A stretch of DNA of 64,000 nucleotides from Bidens hawaiensis (lineage: Eukaryota > Streptophyta > Magnoliopsida > Asterales > Asteraceae): NCBI GenBank assembly GCA_021521415.1, contig JAIQDT010001645.1, forward strand, positions 310,001 to 374,000, read 5' to 3'. Both the position numbers and the translations under genes were made by a program. Each line of letters starts with the position of its first letter. Within the stretch, counting starts at the first letter, position 1. Below the pieces are notes generated by a model. It ran no database searches and had not been told where the DNA came from. It was given only the letters and a program-made list of their open reading frames with translations. Of this stretch, positions 1 to 11,383 are shown piece after piece.

Positions 1-249
1 TCATTTTTAAGATTAAAAGAAAGTCATTCTAGTCTTAGTTGGATAGATAGAAGTGAAAATTAGGTTCAAAACTTGACACGAGAGTAAATTATTCTTTATA
101 ATAATAGCTTAACAGTAGAGATAGATGGGTGAGTATAGGGTGTGAAAAACAAAAAGAAAGTAAAAACTTTGGTTTGTGTGGATGTATTATTTTATTACCA
201 AAACAATGATAATGCATGGTGTTGGTCTAAAGCATGAGTATTACTAGTG

Positions 250-257
250 GAATATGC
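250..257 (+). promoter_or_regulatory. P1BS-type PHR1 binding site (GAATATGC)
   Basis: The octamer matches the P1BS consensus GNATATNC bound by the phosphate-starvation MYB factors PHR1/PHL. It lies about 220 bp upstream of the SPX start codon. SPX1-3 type genes are classic PHR targets, so the position makes sense. A single octamer of this degeneracy can arise by chance; the second copy 56 bp downstream strengthens it. Confidence 0.5.
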
Positions 258-305
258 CAAAATATCCCTTCACTTTTTCTCTAATCACGACTTCATACAC
301 GCCAA

Positions 306-313
306 GCATATGC
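306..313 (+). promoter_or_regulatory. P1BS-type PHR1 binding site (GCATATGC, palindromic)
   Basis: This is a perfectly palindromic match to GNATATNC, about 160 bp upstream of the SPX start codon and close to the 250-257 site. Paired P1BS sites in a proximal promoter are typical of phosphate-starvation-induced genes. Binding itself is inferred. Confidence 0.55.
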
Positions 314-472
314 CCTCTAAATATTCTAACTCTTTCTTGCTAATAAATTTCCACAAATTTCATCTTTTTCATCATAAATTTTGATAGTTGTGATGTGGGT
401 ATTTTAGATTTTGTGTCCCCTAACAATACCCAGGTTTCAAATTTACGGTTTTGTAATCAAGAAAACCGGAAA

Positions 473-2098
473 ATGAAATTCGGTAAGAGATTGAAGCAAC
501 ATGTTCAAGAAACTTTACCAGAGTGGCGTGATATGTACTTAAATTACAAGGGGTTAAAGAAACATGTGAAGTTGATATCTTCGTCGTTGGAGTGTGAGAT
601 ATCTGAAGATGAGTTTGTTTATCTTTTGGACAATGAGGTCGAGAAGTTTAATGCGTTTTTCATGGAACAAGAAGAAGATTTCATTATACGTCACGAGGTA
701 AAAGTATCCATTTTTTTTGGTCTCGCATATCTATTACCATAAAATCTAAGTTGATATAGAATGTTTTCCCTATATTTTGATAATAAGAACTTCAAAAATA
801 TTTGTATGCCTTTGTCTTAGTTAGTGCGGTAACATCATTTTGTTAAATACAATACCCTATCATGTCGTATATAAAAGTTAATCGACCAATAAAACAACTT
901 TATCTTGACAAAAAAGATGACTTTATCTTGAAAACTGTTTTGTCTTGTATAGTTGTCTCATATCTTACTTATTAAGTTTGTATATCTTTTTTGCAATATG
1001 ATCATAAGTCTAATGTGGTTTCCAAGGAACAAGAACTAGATTTCTCTATATGTTATAAGATATAGTGAAATTTTTAGTGTTTTTCTCATATATGGATTAG
1101 CATGAATCCTAGTTGATATAGTGTTTTCCCTCATATTTGGAGTAATAAGGACTTCAAAAAATATTCTGTTTGTTTCCTCTTACATCAGCAAACTTTTGTT
1201 AATTACAATAATATAGTGTCAAAAGAATCAATTTTCTTTTTTAATAACTGCTTTTTCTTGTATTGTTGTCTCAAATCCTACTTACACTGACAATCCATTG
1301 TCACATGTTGAAGTCTTTTGTACTATATTTTATCCGATTTTTTTTTGAAAACCGTGATGAGCGATCATCTTGTTGACTAAGTCAACGGCACACGATTTCA
1401 AGCATAATTGTTTTTCTTAGTTTATTTGATATTTTTTTTCATGAAACATGTAGGAGATGCAATAAAAAATAAAAAGGATTATTATGAATGAACCATCATC
1501 ACAAGAAGAGTATGATACGTATGAACAAGAGATGTCAAAAATTAAGAAAGACATCGTTGACTTCCATGGTGAAATGGTTCTTTTAGTCAACTATAGTAAC
1601 ATCAATTACACCGGTAAGTCAAACTAGAAAAAGTCAACCTATTTTATTAGTCAACAAAAATTATTAGAATTCAAAGATCCAATCTTTCTAAATAAATTAA
1701 CAAGCTTTATAAACCTTGACTTTTTGGTGTAGGAGTGACAAAGATTCTAAAGAAATATGATAAACTAACCGGAGGATTTTTTGAGTTTACCATTCATCCA
1801 AAAGGTCATGGAGCAACCTTTTTTCACCACGGAGCTCGTTTCTAAGCTCGTGAAAGAATGTGAAACCACCATCGGTGAGCTTTTTCCTGCGATGGTGGCA
1901 GCAGAGGAGATGACAAAGGCGGCAGGCATGGTGGCAGGAGAAGGGATTTTTAGAAACACCATAGAAGCCTTGTTGACAATGAAAGAGATTAGAAAAGGGA
2001 GCTCAACTCATAGTCATTTCTCCCTCCCGACTCTAAATTTACGTGACATTGAGCTTATACGATCCTTTCAGTTCAGCTCACCTATACCTATCATTTAA
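473..2098 (+). pseudogene. SPX-domain gene (SPX1/2/3-like), three exons, probably disabled
   Basis: Stand-alone SPX proteins are inositol-pyrophosphate sensors that hold PHR transcription factors inactive when phosphate is sufficient. Exon 1 (473-697) starts [18 protein letters not shown] and carries the N-terminal Tyr/Lys cluster (YLNYKGLKK). Exon 2 (about 1454-1613) carries KKDIVDFHGEMVLL. Exon 3 (1733-2098) carries the lysine helix KILKKYDK, then LPFIQKVMEQPFFTTEL and the C-terminal KEIRKGSSTHSHFSLP. Splice sites are canonical (GTAAAA, TAG, GTAAGT, TAG) and phases agree. Two lesions: TAA at 1463-1465, four codons into exon 2, and an extra T in the six-T run at 1777-1782 that moves the LPFIQ block out of frame. 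A rescue acceptor ending at 1510 would skip the stop but has a poor pyrimidine tract and does not cure the frameshift. Family identity is sure; loss of function is likely unless the bases are misread. Confidence 0.85.
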
Positions 2099-3055
2099 CT
2101 TAAAGTTGTTAGTTCGGATTTGGATATCGATACTTTCAACTCAATTTATTTGTGTCGGTTTTAACTATGTATTTCCTATCACATTACATGTATGATGTAT
2201 CCATTATGATTTTTTTTTCTTCTTGAAAGCGTTTATCTAGTTACAATCATCAAAGTCATACTATTATGCTTATATACATATACATACTACATTACATGTA
2301 TCATGAAAAGATATGACAAAATAATCGTCCTATGGACCACACCTTTCAACATATTGCAACTTTTGGGGATATTATAATATTCTTGACTTGCAATTTTTTA
2401 ACGGATTGATAACTTAAACTAGAAAGTGAAGACTTGTTTTTACCGGTGTTAATTTTTGTATAATATTTTGTATTTCTAATTAATTTTAAAACGTCTCAAA
2501 TTTTAATGTTCTTTTAGTATTTTATAACTTTAAAATTATTACAACATTTTTCATATTTTAAATTGTTTCTATCAATGAATCCTAAACGATTAACCTTAAA
2601 ACACTCGTAGTAGACATATGTAGGGATGAAAAATGATAATTTGAAGGGAAAGCGGGAACAAGAATATTTCGGATGCATATCGAGACTAGTTTTATATATT
2701 TTTGTTCATGTTTGGGATGTAACTGGTATAAGACGATACTCACATGTTTACTTATATCGCTGAATATACTAATATATTTCACAAGTTTAAAAATATAATA
2801 AATATTATGTTGAAATTGTTAAATTAACCAAAATGTAATTGGCTATGAGATTTTCATATCGGTTTAAAGTGAGATTAAGATCAAGTTTAAGGCAATGAGC
2901 GTTTCGATAGTAACTTTCAACCATATTAGACCATAAATGGATGCACCCCTAAGCACAACATGTAATGAATAAAGAATACATGAAGTCTATAAAAACACAA
3001 TTTTATAACGAAACATAGTAAATGATTTGAGAAACCTCAATTGAAAGTTGGGCAT
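2099..3055. other. AT-rich spacer after the SPX gene
   Basis: The first part is presumably the 3' UTR of the SPX gene. The rest is AT-rich with no convincing coding potential, TIR pair or tandem repeat that I can see. Confidence 0.5.
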
Positions 3056-3692
3056 ACGGGGCAAATGAGCTGAGCTTCTCACTAGCTAGTTAAGCTCGGA
3101 TCAATAAAAAGCTCGAAACAAGCCCAATTTTTTGAACCCGAACCTTAAATAAAGCTCGTTTAGTTATCGAGCCCAAACATTGTACATGAAGCTCGTTTAG
3201 GCTCGCCAAGCCTTAATGAACCTTGCGTACTTATAAGTTTTACCTCCTTCCGGCGTCTCTTTACTAATTTCACACTGCATAGTCGTTGTTTAAGGTACTA
3301 CACGGGCTCGATCTGAGTTTAGACTCGTGTAAGGTTTTTAATTAATATATTAAAAATAAAGAAAAAACTTTTATTTATAAGTAAATTGATATATAATAAA
3401 CGAATCGAGCCATAAATTAGAAAATAAATAATAACTTACGAGCCTAGCACAAGTTATAAAAAAAGGATCGAAATAAGCTCTCGTAAGTTAAAACGAGCCG
3501 ATCTCGGACATAGAGGAGAAACTCTACTTCCTATTATTATTCTTCTTTCTCTCGATTGTCTTCACTGCATCAAACTGAATTAAACAGAGGCGAGTTTATG
3601 CGTTGAGGCTGCATAAAACGCATAAACTCAAATTCGTTGAGTTCTAATCGATTGACCAGGTAACTAATTTCATCTATTATTCGAAACCCTAA

Positions 3693-3729
<37 letters not shown>

Positions 3730-4470
3730 TCTACTTTCTTATTTGAATAATATTAGAAACGAATAGATATATAAATTAATCAGACTCTGGAATCTGTTTG
3801 TGAGTTTGATTTGATTTAATTTAATTTCGTTTAGTTTTAGGGTTTATTGGTCTAGTTTTAGCTTCAAAATTAGTAGTATCATTTCATATGAAACTGATGG
3901 TGTTGAATATTACCAATTTAATTTCAATATTGTCATGTTTGACCTCTTGATTCATATCTTTTTTAAGTGATTATTATTCAATCAAAGGAGACAATCACAT
4001 CTACTCGTAAAAGTCCCTTAACAGTTTTTTGCACGTAAAAGTCCCTTAACATTATTATTATTATCTTGCACATAAATGTCACGCCACGTGTTAAATTTGA
4101 ACAAAATTGTGATCTTTTTAAACTTATTATAGCTGAGCTAAGCTCATTTTGATTTACAGAGCTTGAGCTCGGCTCGTTTCGAACTCTTTTTATCAAGGTT
4201 GCAAAAGTCGTTAGGCGGACCCAAGGACTGTGGAGTTGGGAGTACTCGACCTTAGTCGGTGAATACTCGGGGATGGCTTACTGAGAACTCGGCTTAGGCG
4301 GGGATTACTCGTTGAGTGCTCGGCGTCTAGGCGCGATTTTTACAACCATGTTTTTTATGAAGCTCGTTTTGAGGTCCTTTTCTAAAGCTCGAGCTTGGCT
4401 CGTTTCAAGATCTTTCTCTAAAGTTTGAGCTTGGCTCATGAGTCGTATTTTCAAGCTGAAGTTCAGCACG
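3056..4470. repeat. AGCTCG-rich degenerate repeat region with (ATT)n
   Basis: Blocks full of AGCTCG / GCTCGTTT motifs occupy about 3056-3510 and 4130-4460. Between them lies a likely 5' UTR exon of the downstream gene (about 3530-3658, ending CCAG before GTAACT) and an ATT microsatellite at about 3695-3727. A hAT-like MITE sits in the second block. The blocks look like remnants of one old dispersed repeat; I cannot place its ends. Confidence 0.45.
4194..4350. mobile_element. hAT-like MITE (family shared with 33159-33572)
   Basis: The ends form an inverted pair (CAAGGTTGCAAAAGTCG and CGATTTTTACAACCATG). The interior is rich in ACTCGG motifs, as in the larger relative at 33159. The 8-bp flanks CTTTTTAT and TTTTTTAT match at seven of eight positions, which fits a hAT target-site duplication. 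No coding capacity. Confidence 0.6.
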
Positions 4471-4783
4471 GGCTCAACTTGTTAAAAAGTTATATACAAA
4501 TGATATCTATCGTTATTATAATGTAATTTGTTAATTAACGTGTTCATGATTTTATCCAATCATAATAACTAAGAAATGTATATGTTTTTCAAGTTTAACA
4601 TGTTAAGGGACTTTTATGATACAGTTTGAAAGCATGTTGATTTTTTATGAGCAAAATATTGTTTAGAGACTTTTATGGGAAAAAATAGAATGTATGTTGG
4701 TTTTTCATGTGAAAAATGTTGTTAAGGGACTTTTACGAGAAGAAATAGAAAGTATGTTGGTTTTATATGGTATGCGCCTGTTA

Positions 4784-5018
4784 GGCCACCTGTAGTGGGC
4801 GACAAATTGCCAAAATATGGGGCGATTTGGGGGGGGTGTTTTTTTGTCGCCGGTTATTGTTTGATTAATATTATTATTATATCTGTGTGTGTGTGGTATA
4901 TATATATATTGTTCTACAACATCATTGCATCCCTAAAACAAAAACCCACAATTTGCTAACTGGGCGCCACATGTCACAAAACGCCCCATTTTGTAGCCCC
5001 CCCCCACTACACATAGCC
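4784..5018. mobile_element. Tourist-like (PIF/Harbinger) MITE, copy 1
   Basis: Terminal inverted repeats GGCCACCTGTAGTGGG and CCCACTACACATAGCC are flanked by TTA on both sides (4781-4783 and 5019-5021), the PIF/Harbinger target duplication. The inside has G and C homopolymer runs and a TGTG/TATA stretch. A second copy with the same ends and the same GGGGCGA and TTTTGTCGCC blocks lies at 46343-46666. It lies just upstream of the next gene, probably inside its 5' UTR intron. Confidence 0.75.
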
Positions 5019-5129
5019 TTATAATTTGATCACCTTTTAATCCTTTTGTGTTTCAGTGTTTTGACATATTGTTTAAATCCTTTCTTTTTCAGTTTTCAGG
5101 TAAGTTTATACATTTAATTTAACCGTATA

Positions 5130-6140
5130 ATGGCTTCGGTTGTACGACCTCCCTCTACAATGGCATCAATGGTTCTTTCAAAAACTCACTCTACAAACCA
5201 CAAATTTTATAAACCTACAAACTACAGGCTCACCTTTCCTCATTTAGCCACAAAACACCGTACCATTTGTTGCACAAATGCGACCCCATGGGACCCACCT
5301 CCCGTGGCATTTGCACTAAAAGACGACACCACCAAAGGCGAGTTCTTAACGGGGCCCACCACTTTATTCGAAACCATTGATTCCGATGAAACCAAGTCAG
5401 CCTCAGCCGAATCTTTAACAACAGATACGAAACAAGTCTCGAAACTCGACTACATCAGATGGCCTATGTGGCTCATGGGCCCGTTGGTACTTTTAGCCAC
5501 GGGAATGGTTCCGACTCTTTGGTTACCAATTTCTTCAGTCTTTTTAGGACCGAATATAGCGAGCCTGTTGTCGTTGACCGGTCTCGACTGCATATTCAAC
5601 CTCGGTGCATCACTGTTTCTGTTAATGGCTGATGCATGCTCACGTCCAAACACCCCGGATCAAGACCCGTGTCTTAGCCAGCCGCCTTTGGGCTACAGGT
5701 TCTGGAACATGGTTGGAACCGTATCCGGTTTCATCATTCCTTTAATCATGTTTTTCGGTTCTGAAAAGGGTCTTTTCCAACCTCAACTTGCGCCAATTTC
5801 CTTCGCGATTCTTTTGGGCCCGTATCTTTTGCTTCTTGCAGTACAGATGCTGACTGAGATGCTGACATGGCACTGGGAGTCGCCTGTTTGGCTTGTGACG
5901 CCGGTTGTGTACGAAACGTATCGTGTGTTGCAGTTGATGAGGGGTTTGAAGCTTGGGGCGGAGCTTGGTGCACCGGCTTGGACGGTTCATGTGATTAGGG
6001 GTCTGGTGTGTTGGTGGGTGCTGGTTCTTGGTATGCAGGTTATGAGGGTTGCTTGGTATGCAGGTTTTACAGCTCAACTTTATCAAAACCGTTCGTCGAA
6101 TGATGCTAGTGAAGTTGAAGTTGAAGTTTCTTCTGGTTGA
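5130..6140 (+). CDS. Plastid-type multi-pass membrane protein (DUF7733-like), function unknown
   Basis: A 336-aa intact reading frame. Residues 1 to about 50 are rich in Ser/Thr and basic residues and poor in acidic ones, like a chloroplast transit peptide. An acidic linker follows (about 64-106), then five likely membrane segments near residues 112-134, 143-166, 193-210, 221-242 and 287-311. The block around residues 239-275 (QMLTEMLTWHWESPVW, then VVYETYRVLQLMRGLK) resembles plant plastid membrane proteins annotated as DUF7733; that name is from memory and not searched. ATG 5130 is the first in frame, and internal ATGs at residues 11 and 14 are alternatives. A 5' UTR intron from about 3659 to 5098 (TTTTCAG) is plausible. 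Biochemical role unknown. Confidence 0.85.
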   Translation: MASVVRPPSTMASMVLSKTHSTNHKFYKPTNYRLTFPHLATKHRTICCTNATPWDPPPVAFALKDDTTKGEFLTGPTTLFETIDSDETKSASAESLTTDTKQVSKLDYIRWPMWLMGPLVLLATGMVPTLWLPISSVFLGPNIASLLSLTGLDCIFNLGASLFLLMADACSRPNTPDQDPCLSQPPLGYRFWNMVGTVSGFIIPLIMFFGSEKGLFQPQLAPISFAILLGPYLLLLAVQMLTEMLTWHWESPVWLVTPVVYETYRVLQLMRGLKLGAELGAPAWTVHVIRGLVCWWVLVLGMQVMRVAWYAGFTAQLYQNRSSNDASEVEVEVSSG

Positions 6141-6393
6141 TGGTTATATGATATATCAGTTTGAATGTTATATTACTAATTTTGTGTTTGTTTATAAAGT
6201 GTAACAATAAGATATAATTGTACAAACTTTTAGCAGCATTTTGTTAGGAAAAAAAAAAGATGGTAATCACTGTGTATACATGACTTAGAAGATGGATTTT
6301 CATTTGTTATAACTTTCTCATGTGATATTGTTATATGATGAATTCACCATGTTTTTTACCATTTCATAAATTGATAACTTTTCTTTTAATATA

Positions 6394-6935
6394 GGCAAAT
6401 TGGAAATAAATAATCTCAGCATTTATGTACTGGCCAATAATAATTCTAACTTTAAAATTTAAAACTCACTATCAGTAGTCCCAACTTTTAACTATTTTTG
6501 TCTCAATGGACATCCGTTAAAAAACACTTAACGCGTTAAGTTTTTTCCCGAGTTTCAAATCGATGTTTTAGGGCTTTTGATTGAAAGAATGATATGAGTC
6601 GACCGATGTAAAATTTATCTCGAAACGGTGATCCAAGCGATGAAACAATGTTTCAATTCGTGTGTTTGAATTTCCGATTAACAAAAATCAAGTCATTTGA
6701 ATTACCGTTTCGAGTTAAGTTTTACATTAGTCGAACCGTATTGTTCTTTCGATAAAAAAAACCCTAAAACATCGGTTTGAAACTTCGGAAAAAACTTAAC
6801 AGCGTTATGTGTTTTTTAACGGAGGTCCACTGAGACAAAAATAGTTGAAAGTTGGGATTGCTAATAGTGATTTTTAATGTTAAGATTATTATCAGCCAAT
6901 ACATAAAAATTATGATTATTTATGTTCAATTTTCC
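6394..6935. mobile_element. Mutator-like foldback MITE with perfect 9-bp TSD
   Basis: The element is a long imperfect palindrome: about 250 bp on each side pair with each other, starting GGCAAATTGGAAATAAATAATC on the left and mirrored by GATTATTTATGTTCAATTTTCC on the right. It is flanked by an exact 9-bp duplication, TTTAATATA, at 6385-6393 and 6936-6944. A 9-bp TSD with long TIRs is the Mutator (MULE) signature. There is no transposase. It lies about 250 bp beyond the stop codon of the preceding gene. Confidence 0.8.
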
Positions 6936-6944
6936 TTTAATATA

Positions 6945-9900
6945 TATAGATAGAGAAAGATGTTGAATATAAAAGCAATTATTTTAAAAACAGGATTGAC
7001 ATAAACAATATGAATAATGAAAAAATAGTTTACAATACATTAAATGGAAGTTCCAATGCAATCATTTAAATTTAAACAATAAATACAAAAAATTACCCAA
7101 GTTTAAATAAACATAACATAATCCTGACTTAGGTTATTTGCCGTGGTTTAGTAAGCGATGGCTACAACGGATAAACTGAGCCACATAACTCGTGAACATC
7201 GCAACGGGTGTTAACCAAACGGTGGCTTCAACGGCATAAGCGAGCCGGCTAGCGGCAATAGGCAAAAAGTGAAGGGATAGGGGCGCGAATGGCTAGCGGA
7301 CCGTCAGGCCACAACGGGCTCAAGAGAACGGTGGCGCGAACGATAAGAGGTGACGGATTAAGTCCAGTCATTACCATGCGACACAATATGTTAGTGGTGG
7401 CTTCAACCAAAACACAATAGTGTTAAGTGAACCTAACACAAGTTTGAGCATATATAAGTGACTTATAGAACATCCAAAATAAGCACCATGAACATTCAAA
7501 TCATCTTGATCTTCATTTATTTCTTTGTCTATAGTTTTAGAAAATGACAAAATATTACACAATAAATAGCAAATTGAACACTCACTATGTGAGTACATGT
7601 CACTTAAAAAACATAAGATTATTTCACATATTTGCCTGGCTATTTCATAAACGGGCTACTATGACCTTGTCAGCGTCTTGTTCGATCGTTTAAAACGTTG
7701 TATAAACCAATTTTAAGTAAACAACCACTATAACCACATATATAGTTGTACATTTTGTTTCAACTTAAACTGCTATTGTGTTTTCGTAACCGCTCATTTT
7801 ATGGTCATTTCAATTCTCATTATATTTGTACACCAATGCATACACGTATGTTATATGATTGCTTGAAGTCTACCGGTTCTTTTTAACTCTCATTATCTCT
7901 AGAAATTATTACGTACAAGTGTATTTTACGATTCTTTTTATTTTAAAATTAATTTTTATATTTGTGTGTGCGCATATAATCAACCTATTTTTTGTTTATA
8001 AAGAACAAATAGAATTATGAGAAATCCATTTCCCATCGAGTTTTTTTTTTCACATGTAAACACATGGTACATCACCAACCACTTATTTATTTAGTGATAA
8101 TGTCCATTTAATTCAATAAATTAAAGCAAGTAGTCTTTAAAGGTGAATAAAAAAATAAGAAAGCGAGATAAACAGTTAAATAACTTTATTGTATTTTACC
8201 AACAAAATTGAAGGTGTACGTATTTATATGATTTTAGTGAAATTAATAACGTTTTATACTATCATCATATAAGTTAATCATTGAAAGATAGAAATATGTT
8301 CACTTTTTAAATAAAAAGGTGGAAACTTTTTTTGTTGACGGAAACGTTCAATAGCCCACCCCAAAGGAAAAACAAGCCCACTAAATAATTGTTTTAAACA
8401 TGTGAAAGGCAAATAAAAGTATAAAACTTAGTAGAATAATCGCATATTCAAATCTTGCTAATTAAGTATAGATATCTATATATATATATATATATATATA
8501 TATCCTATATATAATACATTAAACAAGGACAAATTAAGACACCTAATTTTAAGTAATTTACAACACTTAAAGCATGAAGTACATGTGTTAGTAAGGGTAA
8601 ACTTGTCTTTTAAACACAATCCATTCAACTTACAAGTTTGGTCCCTCATCTTTAACCATATTATGTTTTTAATTTAAGTTTGGCCCCCCTAAAACTAACT
8701 TCCCACCCATGATTTTTAAACGCACGTTAATATTTTTATAAAAAAAATGACACAATAAAAACGAGCATTTTATTCTCTTTAATTTGGATATGATATTGCT
8801 ATAATTTTTTTCATTTTAAATAAATTAATATGTTACGTATGGGTGTTCAGTGTCCAGTATAAACCACGAACCACCCGTTCACTACGTTTTGAAAATTTTG
8901 AAACCGACCAACAAACCGAAAGTAAAAAAAAGAAGTCAAACCAATGACCGGTTTAAACGATTTCAAGGTTTTAACCAAACCATAAACACTTATATTTGTT
9001 ACGTGATTAACAGGTTCAAACACCCGCTGCATCGCGCGGGCACCCGTATAATATTAAATATATATAGACGAAACAATTCCTCATTCCCTCAACCAATCAT
9101 ATTGTTTTTATTTTTAAATGAATGTTTCTTATGCATTTGACCCGAATTCACGAGTATGCCGTATGAGTCTCACCAAACCTAGATAGTCATTAAACCGGTT
9201 GTAACATCTTATTAAATTAAAATTTAATCTCACCAAATATTTGATATGAATATCCATATAAAATAGGAATATACTAAAAGTTAGTATCCGATTTTAAAAA
9301 ATATATATGTTATTTATAATTAAGATACAACTTTATATTAAAAAAATAACATGGCCATGAGTCTCACCAAACCCAAATAACTTTTAAACCGGGTTATAGT
9401 ATTTCATTTATTTGTGAAACCATTTCATTATTAAATTCTAAGTATATTATTAACTTCCTTGCAGTAAATAAAATTAAAGTCCCAAAAATATATAAATATT
9501 AGAAACGAATAATGTAAAACAAAACCGTAATACAAAGGTTAAAAAGTAGTGTGTGTATTTGCGATAAATTATCTTAAGTATTAAAAAAATATTATAATAT
9601 TTGATATCTTTAAAACTTTGTATTTAGTTATCTAATCAACCTTTTTAAAATTGGTTTTTAGCACATAAAAGTATTTATCTATCTATCCTCATATATAATT
9701 GCCTACTGATGCGGGTCATGGGACAAATCGGTATTTGTCTTAGAAGAGTCAAAAAACAAATTTACAAATATGAAAACCTTTAAATATATTCAACGTCAAG
9801 CCGAAAGGTGAATATGTTTAATTGATTAACAAGTTGATTTTACTATGAAGAGGCATATTGGTTATTTGTCTTAAAACTGAAAATACAAAGATACCTTCAA

Positions 9901-10202
9901 TCTAAAGAGTCTGAACAAACTGATTTTACTCTGAAAAGATAAATATGTTATTTGTCTTAAAGCTAAAAAGACAAATATATTGTATATCTCGAAAGGGTCA
10001 GAAAACGTTTATAAAAAATGTTATAGCACAAGATAGAAAATAAAAGTACTCAGACTGAGTACATATATGTCTGGATCCAAACATAACTGACAAATAGCAG
10101 GCATGTTATGCGTCGGTCTCAAACCATATTTCCAATGGACAGTTCCCGAAAATATTGTTGACTTGTGTGTGTATGTTAGTGGTACGCCCCAAGGTACAGA
10201 GC
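6945..10202. other. Gene-free AT-rich stretch
   Basis: No convincing gene. Contents: a slightly GC-richer patch at about 7130-7370 with CGGTGGC/GCGAAC motifs; a TA microsatellite at about 8476-8503; a small GC hairpin (CCCGCTGC...GCGCGGG) near 9020-9042; two copies of a GAGTCTCACCAAACC segment near 9166 and 9359; and a loose repeat of a TTATTTGTCTTAAA motif at about 9720-9970. Confidence 0.5.
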
Positions 10203-10622
10203 AGAAGCCCTACTACTCGGTTGGGAAGGAGAACTAAACATTCTTTATAATGAGGTGAATACCTTCCCCATCATAACGCGTTTTGGGCGTTTAATGATAG
10301 TGGATGAGAGGAGAATTCCACAGTTAAGCGTGCTCAGGTGGGAGTAGTTTGAGGATGGGTGACCACCGAGGCGATGGTGGTATGTCCCGGCCAAAGCGGA
10401 CAATAATATGGTGCGGTGGTAGCTGGGTTGTTACAGATGCTATCAGAACCAAGGCCGAACCGGTAATGCCAGGTCCCGAGAGGACACTGGAACCCTAAGG
10501 GGGTGGATTGTGACATCCCACATCGGTTGGGAAGGAGAACTAAGCCTTCTTTATAATGAGGTGGATACCTTCCCCATCATAACGCGTTTTGGGCACTTAA
10601 TGATAGTGGATGAGAGGAGAAT
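10203..10622 (+). mobile_element. Cassandra-type TRIM retrotransposon, damaged
   Basis: The left LTR spans about 10203-10435 and ends GGTTGTTACA. The primer-binding site follows at once (TGCTATCAGAACC, 10438-10450, a two-mismatch form of the initiator tRNA-Met PBS). About 60 bp later a purine tract (AAGGGGGTGGA) precedes the right LTR, which starts TGTGACATCCC at 10509 and breaks off near 10622. The LTR holds a 5S-rRNA-like block (10320-10363: AGTTAAGCGTGCTCAGG and GGATGGGTGACC), the hallmark of Cassandra, presumably a pol III-type internal promoter. The left LTR has a mutated 5' end and lacks about 25 bp present in the copy at 54813-55068. No coding capacity. Confidence 0.85.
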
Positions 10623-10625
10623 CCC

Positions 10626-10943
10626 AAACGAACAAATGATGACCACAGCGAGTAAATGAAGATTAGAATGATGGACTCGACCCCTTAATCAAACTAGGAT
10701 ATCATGATAGCCCTGTTCACTGAAAACCAAGGCCCACGAGTCACTGATAGCCCATTCAGTGAAAACATAATTGACACTTTTCAAGCAAAAAAATGAAATC
10801 CAAAACGAACAAATAATGACCACGACGAGTAAATGAATAATAGAATGAGGGACTCGCCCCTTTAATCAAACCATGAGACCATGACAACCCTATTCAGTGA
10901 AAACAAAAGCCCACGAGACGATACGAGCCCGTTCAATAATAAT
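10626..10943 (+). repeat. 177-bp direct repeat, two copies
   Basis: The segment starting AAACGAACAAATGATGACCA at 10626 recurs at 10803, followed in both by GAATGA..GACTCG and TTAATCAAAC. The same GAGTAAATGAAGA...GACTCGACCCC block recurs beyond the retroelement at about 23245-23289. It belongs to the same tandem locus as the 365-bp unit next to it. Confidence 0.6.
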
Positions 10944-11383
10944 GCGAAGATTTAGCTATTGTTCAGAATTTTGAGGGTTGATTGAAATATCCAGCTTCTT
11001 AGTCATCCCATGAGTCGTCAATAGCCCCGTTAACTAAAAACAAAAGCCTACAGGTTTCTGCTTTCCCCGCATAGTGAAAATAAAATCGGCACTCATAAAA
11101 TGAAGAAATGGAAGCCAAAAATGAAGAAATGAAGGCCCGCCGAGTCAAATAAAATTTGAATAAGAGACCCACCATTTTAATAGTCCCACGAGTCCCTACT
11201 AGGCGTAGTATTAAAATATCCAAAAAATATTTATTTATTTATTATTTTTTTCTCACTATCTTGGGCTCCTATACACATTGTTCAAATAAAGTGAAAATTT
11301 TTGAAAATGCGAATATTTAGCTATTGTTCATAATTTTGAGGGTCGATTGAAATATCCAGCTTCTTAGTCATCTCATGAGTCGT
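10944..11383 (+). repeat. 365-bp tandem repeat, unit A and the start of unit B
   Basis: Unit A runs from GCGAAGATTTAGC at 10944 to 11308. Unit B starts at 11309 and is cut at 11383 by the gypsy element. The remainder of unit B is at 22756-23046 (75 + 291 = 366 bp), so the array was continuous before the insertion. Confidence 0.75.

Noticed and set aside
5742..6086. Minus-strand frames opposite the plastid membrane protein
   Set aside because: The plus-strand frame is complete, with transit peptide and membrane segments; the antisense frames have no features.
9020..9042. GC hairpin reminiscent of a Helitron 3' end
   Set aside because: No CTRR terminus follows at the proper distance and no matching TC 5' end was found.
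10320..10363. Possible 5S rRNA gene
   Set aside because: Only the internal control region part of 5S is present and it sits inside a Cassandra LTR, so it is a promoter relic, not a 5S gene.
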